Assembly (NCBI RefSeq): GCF_026719705.1
Contig: NZ_JAPPRR010000001.1
Location: 783,255-847,254 of the forward strand
Length of the DNA stretch: 64,000 nucleotides
Reading direction: 5' to 3'
DNA from: Pseudokordiimonas caeni
Lineage (GTDB): Bacteria > Pseudomonadota > Alphaproteobacteria > Sphingomonadales > Kordiimonadaceae
Shown: in pieces, positions 58,244 to 64,000 of the stretch
Position numbering within the stretch: position 1 is the first letter of the stretch
How the letters are laid out: each line of letters starts with the position of its first letter
The notes under the pieces: model-generated
What the model was told of the DNA's origin: nothing
Seen by the model: the letters and a program-made list of their open reading frames with translations, nothing else
Database searches by the model: none
Position numbers and translations under genes: made by a program

Positions 58244-59923
58244 ATGGCCTATTTACGCGCCAGTGACGACCGCCTGCTGTTTCTGCCCCTTGGCGGCTCC
58301 GGCGAAATCGGGATGAACCTCAATCTCTATGGCCACAAAGGCAAGTGGCTGATGGTGGATTGCGGCATGAGCTTCGCGGATGCCGGCACACCAGGTGTGG
58401 ACCTCATCTTCCCCGATCCGGCCTTTATCGAGGACGAACAGAAAGATCTCGTGGGCCTTGTGGTCACGCACGGGCACGAGGACCATATCGGCGCCGTGCC
58501 CTATCTGTGGTCGCGCTTCCGCTGCCCTGTTTACGCCACGCCTTTTACGGCGGAACTGATCAAGGACAAGCTTTCTGAAGCCGGACTATTGGATGTGGTG
58601 CCGCTGACGATCGTCAACCAGTCCGAACCCTTCAAGCTCGGTCCCTTCACCGTCACCTATGTGCCGCTGGCGCATTCGATTGCCGAAGGGCATGGCCTTG
58701 CGATTGAAACGAGCCGGGGCACCATCTTCCATACGGGGGACTGGAAGCTGGACGACCGGCCGATCATCGGCCCCGTCTGCCCGTCACCGACGCTGAAGGC
58801 GCTGGGCGACAAGGGCGTTCTGGCGCTGGTTGGCGACAGCACCAACGTTTTCAATGAAAGCGAATCCGGGTCCGAGGCTGCCGTGAAGGAAAGCCTGATG
58901 GATATCGTCGGCGGAATCAAGGAACGGGTGGTTATCACCACGTTCGCCTCCAACGTCGCGCGGCTTGATACCATCGGGCAGGTGGCTCGCGCGCACGGCC
59001 GTCATGTCGTGCTGCTGGGTCGGTCGATGCATCGCATCCTGAAGGCGGCGCAGGCCACCGGCTACCTCACCGATTTCCCTGAGCTTGTGGATGAAGCCGA
59101 TGCGGGCGCCTTCCCGCGCGACAAGATCCTGATCGCCTGCACCGGCTGTCAGGGCGAGGACCGCGCCGCGCTCGCCCGTATCGCACGGGACGATCACAAA
59201 CACCTGAATATCGCCCCCGGCGATACGGTTATCTTCTCGTCGAAGATCATTCCGGGCAACGAGATCACCTTGGGCGCGCTTTTCAATCAACTGGTTGAAA
59301 AGGGTGTGAAGGTGATTACCGAAAAGGATGCCTTTGTGCATGTGTCCGGTCACCCCGGCCGCGCGGAACTCCGGAAGATGTATGGCTGGACGAAGCCGAC
59401 CTGCGCCATCCCGGTGCACGGCGAGGCCCGCCATCTGTATCGCCACGCCGCGCTCGCGCTTGAGATTGGCGTCAAGCATACGATCGTGCCGGCGAACGGC
59501 GATGTGATCGAGATTTCGGAAGACGGGCTGAAGCTGATCGACAAGGCTCCCGTGGGCCGCACCGCCCTTGATGGCAGCGTTGTGGTGCCAGCAGACGGCG
59601 TTTCCATCGTGGACCGTCGCCGTATCGCCATGAATGGTTATGTGGCTGCAAGCGTCATTCTTGATGTGAAGGGCCGGCTGGCGGTGGAACCGCTTCTGGC
59701 CCTGCGCGGGTTGCCGCGTCAGGACGATGATACATTCTATGATTCGATGGTCGCCGATGTGGAAGACGCGCTGGAGCGGCTTTCAAAGGGTGACCGCGAG
59801 GACGACGACAAGGTGGAAGAGGCCGCTCGCGTGGCGATCCGCCGCCTCTGCCGCAAGGAAATCGGCCGCAATCCGTCGGTCGATATCCTGATCACGCGGC
59901 AGGACGAGATCGATTTTGGCTGA
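58244..59923 (+). CDS. rnj: Ribonuclease J
   Basis: A 559-residue metallo-beta-lactamase-fold ribonuclease with endo- and 5'-exonuclease activity. The metal motif is VVTHGHEDHIG (His76, His78, Asp80, His81), followed by the beta-CASP segment with GCQGEDRAAL and FSSKIIPGNE, and later SGHPGRAELRKMY and IPVHGEARHL. A C-terminal domain of about 100 residues is present. It starts 13 nt after coaX. Confidence 0.96.
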   Translation: MAYLRASDDRLLFLPLGGSGEIGMNLNLYGHKGKWLMVDCGMSFADAGTPGVDLIFPDPAFIEDEQKDLVGLVVTHGHEDHIGAVPYLWSRFRCPVYATPFTAELIKDKLSEAGLLDVVPLTIVNQSEPFKLGPFTVTYVPLAHSIAEGHGLAIETSRGTIFHTGDWKLDDRPIIGPVCPSPTLKALGDKGVLALVGDSTNVFNESESGSEAAVKESLMDIVGGIKERVVITTFASNVARLDTIGQVARAHGRHVVLLGRSMHRILKAAQATGYLTDFPELVDEADAGAFPRDKILIACTGCQGEDRAALARIARDDHKHLNIAPGDTVIFSSKIIPGNEITLGALFNQLVEKGVKVITEKDAFVHVSGHPGRAELRKMYGWTKPTCAIPVHGEARHLYRHAALALEIGVKHTIVPANGDVIEISEDGLKLIDKAPVGRTALDGSVVVPADGVSIVDRRRIAMNGYVAASVILDVKGRLAVEPLLALRGLPRQDDDTFYDSMVADVEDALERLSKGDREDDDKVEEAARVAIRRLCRKEIGRNPSVDILITRQDEIDFG

Positions 59924-59936
59924 AGGGAAGGGCGCT

Positions 59937-60341
59937 ATGATCGGCAAGCTCAATCATGTGGCAATTGTTGTGAATGACCTGGAAGCGGCCACCGCCGTAT
60001 ATCGGGATACGCTCGGCGCCAAGGTGTCGGCACCTGTGGACCTGCCGGACCACGGCGTGACGACGGTTTTTGTGGAGCTGCCGAACACCAAGATCGAGCT
60101 TCTGCTGCCGCTTGGCGAAGATTCGCCGATTGCCAAGTTCGCTGCCAACAATCCGGCGGGCGGCATGCACCATCTTTGTTATGAGGTGGAGGACATCCTC
60201 GCAGCCCGTGATCATATCATCGCGGCAGGTGGCCGGGTGCTGGGCGACGGCGAGCCCAAGACCGGTGCGCACGGCAAGCCCGTCCTGTTCCTGCACCCGA
60301 AGGATTTCTGCGGCACTTTGGTCGAGATCGAGGAGGTATAA
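59937..60341 (+). CDS. mce: Methylmalonyl-CoA epimerase
   Basis: A 134-residue VOC-superfamily enzyme that interconverts the two methylmalonyl-CoA epimers in propionate catabolism. The protein begins IGKLNHVAIVVNDLEAA with a metal His, and has HHLCYEVEDILAARD (second His) and LVEIEEV with the C-terminal Glu. Its start at 59937 follows GAAGGGAAGGG. Next to rnj, 13 nt after its stop. Confidence 0.93.
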   Translation: MIGKLNHVAIVVNDLEAATAVYRDTLGAKVSAPVDLPDHGVTTVFVELPNTKIELLLPLGEDSPIAKFAANNPAGGMHHLCYEVEDILAARDHIIAAGGRVLGDGEPKTGAHGKPVLFLHPKDFCGTLVEIEEV

Positions 60342-60346
60342 GGCCC

Positions 60347-60601
60347 ATGTCGATCCCGAGCATCATCCTTATCTATGTTGTGATCTGGTGGCTGGCTTTC
60401 TTCCCGATTCTCTCAACCGGGATCAAGTCGCACGAGGAAGCAGGCGACAAGGCAATCGACGGCGAAATGCCGGGCGCACCCGCCAACCCGAATCTCGGCA
60501 AGAAGATCATCATCACGTCGCTGGTCGCGGCGGTGGGTACGCTGATCTTCTATCTGATTGCCACGTCGGGCCTGATCAGCTTCCGCGATATGGCCCGCTA
60601 A
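60347..60601 (+). CDS. DUF1467 family small membrane protein
   Basis: An 84-residue protein with two membrane segments (about 3-20 and 57-75). The sequence MSIPSIILIYVVIWWLAFFPIL is typical of the DUF1467 family, found in most Alphaproteobacteria between mce and proS. Its function is unknown. It starts 5 nt after the mce stop and is probably the last gene of the long nuo-birA-coaX-rnj transcript, since a terminator follows. Confidence 0.88.
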   Translation: MSIPSIILIYVVIWWLAFFPILSTGIKSHEEAGDKAIDGEMPGAPANPNLGKKIIITSLVAAVGTLIFYLIATSGLISFRDMAR

Positions 60602-60627
60602 GTCGCACAAGACTGCAGCTGAAAATG

Positions 60628-60662
60628 AAAAAGCAAGGCACCATTCAAGGGCCTTGCTTTTT
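60628..60662 (+). terminator. Terminator after DUF1467 gene
   Basis: AAAAAGCAAGGC (60628-60639) pairs perfectly with GCCTTGCTTTTT (60651-60662). Confidence 0.9.
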
Positions 60663-61008
60663 GATTCCCCCGGCTTTGCCGGTGAGCGGCGCGATCTCCG
60701 CTTTCGCGTGTCTCGCCGATATGCGCTAGTCCTCCCTGAGCGTGGGCCACGATGGGCTTTCAGCTCCGCGCTTGAGAAACGCTATGGGATGCTGGTGCTG
60801 CTGTCACCTGCCCGAATGCGTATTTGATAGGGGGCTGAACCATCTTTCTTGGTTTATGTTGCGCCGCTGCAACAGGGTAACGCCGGGTAGTCGCCGCTAT
60901 TCAACTTCCCGGTGTCTTTTGGGTCGTTCTCGCAGAAAGCCGTTGCCTATTGCGGGCCAGAGCGGCATTAGAGAAGACCATCCAATTCCACCAAGAGAGC
61001 TTCTTTCC
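60663..61008. other. Intergenic region of about 346 nt upstream of proS
   Basis: No gene is recognised. A long in-frame extension upstream of proS exists, but is Cys/Arg-rich and has no family look. A short hairpin CCGGCTTTGCCGG lies at about 60670-60682. The proS promoter must be here, but I see no near-consensus pair I would defend, and no T-box features. Confidence 0.5.
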
Positions 61009-62319
61009 ATGCGCCTCAGCCGCTATTTCCTGCCCACGCTCAAAGAAACCCCTTCGGAAGCGCAAATTGCATCGCACCGCCTGATGCTGCGCGCCGGGAT
61101 GATCCGCCAAGGTGCGGCGGGTATCTACAGCTGGCTGCCACTGGGTCTGCGCGTGCTGAAGAAGATCGAAGCCATCGTCCGCGAGGAACAGGACCGCGCC
61201 GGCGCGCAAGAGCTTCTAATGCCCACCATTCAGTCGGCCGAGCTGTGGGTCGAAAGCGGCCGTTATGAAGATTACGGCAAGGAAATGCTTCGGATCGAGG
61301 ATCGCCACGGCCGCGAGATGCTGTATGGCCCCACGAACGAAGAGCTGATCACCGATATCTTCCGCAAGGAAGTGCGCTCCTACCGCGACCTGCCGAAGAT
61401 GCTCTACCACATCCAGTGGAAGTTCCGGGACGAGATTCGCCCCCGTTTCGGCGTGATGCGCGGCCGTGAATTCCTGATGAAGGATGCCTACAGCTTCGAC
61501 CTGACACCCGAAGGTGCGGTGAGAAGCTATAATGCCATGTTTGTGGCCTATCTGCGCACCTTTGCTCGCCTTGGCCTGAAAGCCATTCCGATGCGCGCCG
61601 ACACCGGCCCCATCGGCGGCGACCTCAGCCACGAATTCATCATTCTGGCGGAAACCGGCGAAAGCCAGGTCTTCTTCCACAAGGACTTCGAGAAGAAGGA
61701 TGCCCTGTCGCTCAATCCCGATTTCGACGCCGACCTGCAGCCGATCGTGGATGACTGGACCAGCATCTATGCCGCGACCGAGGAAATGCACGACGCGGCC
61801 ACCTGTGGTGTGGCGGAAGGTGATCTTGTCACCGGCCGCGGTATCGAGGTTGGTCATATCTTCTATTTCGGCGACAAATATTCGAAGCCGATGGGCGCAA
61901 CCGTGCAGGGTCCTGACGGCGAGCTGGTCAATGTCGAGATGGGCTCCTACGGCATCGGTGTGTCGCGCCTCATCGGCGCCATCATCGAAGCCTTCCATGA
62001 TGACAACGGCATCATCTGGCCGGAATCGGTCGCGCCCTTCAAGGTTGGCCTCATCAACCTGCGCTCGGGCGATGCGGCCTGCGACGGTGCCTGCGAGCAG
62101 CTATACAAGGATCTTGGCGCTGCTGGCGTCGAAGTCCTGTATGACGACCGCGACGAGCGGGCAGGCGCCAAGTTCGCCAATATGGACCTGATCGGTCTGC
62201 CGTGGCAGGTGACCGTGGGCCCGCGCGGCCTTGAAAAAGGCATGGTCGAGCTGAAGAATCGCGCGACCGGTGAGAAGACGGAAGTCGCGCTTGCGGAGAT
62301 CGTGGCGAAGCTTTCGTAA
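61009..62319 (+). CDS. proS: Proline--tRNA ligase (short alphaproteobacterial type)
   Basis: A 436-residue class II synthetase that charges tRNA-Pro. It is the short form that lacks the large editing insertion between motifs 2 and 3. The start [46 protein letters not shown] is typical. Motif 2 is [28 protein letters not shown], and motif 3 lies in [17 protein letters not shown]. The anticodon domain follows. It is separated from the operon by a terminator. Confidence 0.96.
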   Translation: MRLSRYFLPTLKETPSEAQIASHRLMLRAGMIRQGAAGIYSWLPLGLRVLKKIEAIVREEQDRAGAQELLMPTIQSAELWVESGRYEDYGKEMLRIEDRHGREMLYGPTNEELITDIFRKEVRSYRDLPKMLYHIQWKFRDEIRPRFGVMRGREFLMKDAYSFDLTPEGAVRSYNAMFVAYLRTFARLGLKAIPMRADTGPIGGDLSHEFIILAETGESQVFFHKDFEKKDALSLNPDFDADLQPIVDDWTSIYAATEEMHDAATCGVAEGDLVTGRGIEVGHIFYFGDKYSKPMGATVQGPDGELVNVEMGSYGIGVSRLIGAIIEAFHDDNGIIWPESVAPFKVGLINLRSGDAACDGACEQLYKDLGAAGVEVLYDDRDERAGAKFANMDLIGLPWQVTVGPRGLEKGMVELKNRATGEKTEVALAEIVAKLS

Positions 62320-62330
62320 CGCCATAAACC

Positions 62331-62389
62331 GTTACCCCGGACTTGATCCGGGGTTCAGCGACTGGATGCCGGGTCAAGCCCGGCATGAC
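62331..62389. repeat. Dispersed palindromic intergenic repeat, family A, copy 3
   Basis: A 59-nt element in the opposite orientation to copy 2: GTTACCCCGGAC-TTGATCCGGGG, then GGATGCCGGGTCAAGCC and CGGCATGAC. It lies 12 nt after the proS stop, between two genes read in the same direction. Confidence 0.8.
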
Positions 62390-62415
62390 GAGACGAGAGG
62401 GAAGGGACACCGGGC

Positions 62416-63663
62416 GTGCTCATCAATGCCTTCGAATGGTCGGTGGCGCGGCGCTATCTGACAAGCCGCCGCAAGGATGGTTTCATCAGTCTGACGGCGG
62501 CGCTATCGGTCGTCGCCATCGGGCTGGGTGTCGCTGCCCTTATCGTTGTCATGTCGGTGATGAACGGCTTCCGTGCCGACCTGATGGACAAGATCCTCGG
62601 CTATCACGGCCACGTGCTGGTGCAGGGCTATGGCCAGACCATTGAAAAGTGGGAACCGCTGGTCGACGAGTTGAAGGCCGCACCCGGCGTGGTGAAGGTG
62701 ATGCCCTTCACCGAAGCGCAGGTGATGGTCACCAAGGACGGCCGCGCATGGGGTGCCATCGTGCGCGGTATACCGGAACAGGATTTCCGGGATGGCTCGC
62801 TCGCCATCGCGCGGGTGGTGGACGGCGAACTCGCCAAGGCGCCTGAAACCGGCGGCCTGATCATCGGATACCAGCTTGCCCGCCAGCTCGGCATCGTGGC
62901 CGGCGATCAGGTAACGATCGTGAGCCCGAAGCCGGTGGCCACGCCTTTCGGATCGTCCCTCCGTTATCTCGCTTTTCCGGTCGCGGCTGTTGTCGAGGTG
63001 GGCGTTTACCAGTTCGACGAAACCTTCATCGGCATGCCGCTGATGGACGCGCAGGACTTTTTCCGCATGGGGGATGCCGTCACCAATATCGAGGTTTTCC
63101 TGAATGACCCCGAGCGGCTGGATCGTTACATGCCGGAACTGACGACAATTGTCGGCGAACGCGCGGCGGTGCGGGGCTGGACCAGCTTCAATCAGGCGCT
63201 TGTAGGTGCGCTGCAGACCGAGCGGGTCGCCATGTTCATGATTCTCGCGCTCATTATCCTTGTGGCGGTCTTCAACATCGCTTCCAGCTTGTTCATGCTG
63301 GTGAAGGACAAGGCCGCCGATATCGCCATCCTGCGCACGCTGGGTGTCAGCCGGGGCTCGATCATGCGCATCTTTGTCACCGTCGGGCTTGCTGTTGCCT
63401 TCCTCGGGATCGGCACGGGCTGCCTGCTTTCATGGGCGCTGATCGCCAATCTGGATGCTATCAAATCAGGCATCGAAGCCCTGCTTGGCTTCAATCTGTG
63501 GGATCCGTCCGTTCGGTTTATCTCCAGCCTGAAAACCAAGGTGGACTGGCTTGAAGTCGGCCTCACCATCGGCATTGCCGTGGTGCTTTCCTTCTTCGCC
63601 GCGCTGTTCCCGGCACGCCGGGCGGCAAGCCTCGATCCGGTGGAGGTGCTGCGCTATGAGTGA
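62416..63663 (+). CDS. lolC: Lipoprotein-releasing ABC transporter permease LolC/LolE
   Basis: A 415-residue inner-membrane protein that releases lipoproteins from the inner membrane to LolA. The N-terminal RRYLTSRRKDGFISLTAALSVVAIGLGVAALIVVMSVMNGF helix, a periplasmic domain of about 200 residues, and three C-terminal membrane segments, ending in the FtsX-like FPARRAASLDPVEVLRYE, are as in LolC/E. The start is a GTG with GGGA upstream; the stop overlaps the lolD start. Confidence 0.92.
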   Translation: MLINAFEWSVARRYLTSRRKDGFISLTAALSVVAIGLGVAALIVVMSVMNGFRADLMDKILGYHGHVLVQGYGQTIEKWEPLVDELKAAPGVVKVMPFTEAQVMVTKDGRAWGAIVRGIPEQDFRDGSLAIARVVDGELAKAPETGGLIIGYQLARQLGIVAGDQVTIVSPKPVATPFGSSLRYLAFPVAAVVEVGVYQFDETFIGMPLMDAQDFFRMGDAVTNIEVFLNDPERLDRYMPELTTIVGERAAVRGWTSFNQALVGALQTERVAMFMILALIILVAVFNIASSLFMLVKDKAADIAILRTLGVSRGSIMRIFVTVGLAVAFLGIGTGCLLSWALIANLDAIKSGIEALLGFNLWDPSVRFISSLKTKVDWLEVGLTIGIAVVLSFFAALFPARRAASLDPVEVLRYE

Positions 63664-64000
63664 CGCGGTCCTTCAGGTCAGCGGCCTCAAGCGCCGCTTC
63701 ACGCAGGGTGAGAAAACCATCGAAATCCTGCACGGCGTTGATCTGGCCGTAAAAGCGGGAGAGATTGTGGCGCTCGTGGGCGCGTCTGGTGCTGGCAAAT
63801 CCACCTTCCTGCAGATCGCCGGGCTTCTGGACCATCCGACCGAAGGCAGCGTCGCCATCGGGGGCAGGGTGGTATCGAGCCTTGATGACGAAGCCCGCAC
63901 GCGCGTGCGCCGGCACGAGCTTGGCTTTGTCTATCAGTTCCACCACCTGCTCCCCGATTTCACGGCGCTTGAGAATGTCGCCATGGCGCTCAGGATCGGC
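63656..64000 (+). CDS. lolD: Lipoprotein-releasing system ATP-binding protein LolD, partial
   Basis: The first 115 codons of an ABC ATPase, cut by the window end. Walker A is GASGAGKST near residue 42, and the Q-loop is FVYQFHHLLPDFTALENVAMAL, a signature of the LolD/MacB group. It overlaps lolC by 8 nt, the classical lolCD coupling. Confidence 0.9.
   Translation, partial: MSDAVLQVSGLKRRFTQGEKTIEILHGVDLAVKAGEIVALVGASGAGKSTFLQIAGLLDHPTEGSVAIGGRVVSSLDDEARTRVRRHELGFVYQFHHLLPDFTALENVAMALRIG

Noticed and set aside
60742-61008. N-terminal extension of ProS
   Set aside because: The extension is Cys/Arg-rich and unlike any ProRS; the ATG at 61009 gives the standard family N terminus.

Overview
The window is a chromosomal segment of an alphaproteobacterium. 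The evidence is direct: high-GC coding bias, a TPP-riboswitch-controlled thiC, purC next to the F1-ATPase zeta-subunit gene (DUF1476), a short proline-tRNA ligase, a TTG-initiated HU gene, and one long housekeeping run tig / clpP-clpX-lon-hup / nuoA-N / birA-coaX-rnj-mce-DUF1467-proS-lolCD that is characteristic of Alphaproteobacteria. I cannot fix the order from sequence alone. No prophage, transposase, CRISPR array or recognisable defence island is present.

Layout. 1-8.9 kb: tail of a beta-hydroxyacid dehydrogenase, rpsD with promoter and terminator, a GNAT gene, the TPP riboswitch and thiC, then a mixed set (papain-like protease, APC-like permease, TlpA-type thioredoxin, exported methyltransferase, second GNAT), ending with the minus-strand pair bolA-grxD. 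8.9-12.1 kb: an accessory block (alpha/beta hydrolase, an AT-richer membrane protein, an uncharacterised gene behind a perfect Fur-like palindrome, a sulfotransferase-like gene) lying between bolA and purL. 12.1-16.1 kb: purC-purS-purQ-purL operon (minus) ending in a terminator. 16.2-18.1 kb: zeta subunit and hemN, the latter preceded by a perfect FNR/FixK box at class II spacing. 18.1-26.3 kb: envelope and accessory genes (amidohydrolase lipoprotein, membrane dipeptidase, PD-(D/E)XK-like protein, EreA/ChaN-like protein, Sel1-rhodanese lipoprotein with a Cys-rich exported partner, unknown gene). 26.4-28.3 kb: glnB-glnA (minus) with a sigma-54-type promoter. 28.5-42.1 kb: tRNA-His, nnr, tRNA-Leu, tig, a DEAD-box helicase, tdk, clpP, clpX, lon, hup, two tRNA-Val, two identical tRNA-Asp flanking a DAACS transporter. 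42.2-64 kb: the complete 14-gene complex I operon followed without obvious break by birA, coaX, rnj, mce and DUF1467 up to a terminator; then proS, lolC and the start of lolD.

Functionally the window couples protein quality control (tig, clpPX, lon), respiration (nuo), nitrogen sensing and assimilation (glnBA), purine and thiamine synthesis, haem synthesis, and lipoprotein export. Regulatory sites readable in the DNA are a TPP riboswitch, an FNR/FixK site, a Fur-like site, a sigma-54 promoter and a family of near-consensus sigma-70 tRNA promoters. Two families of dispersed palindromic intergenic repeats occur (three and two loci). The least ordinary material is the Fur-box gene at 10.5-11.1 kb, the nuclease-fold protein at 21.2 kb, and the Sel1-rhodanese lipoprotein pair at 23.1-25.7 kb.
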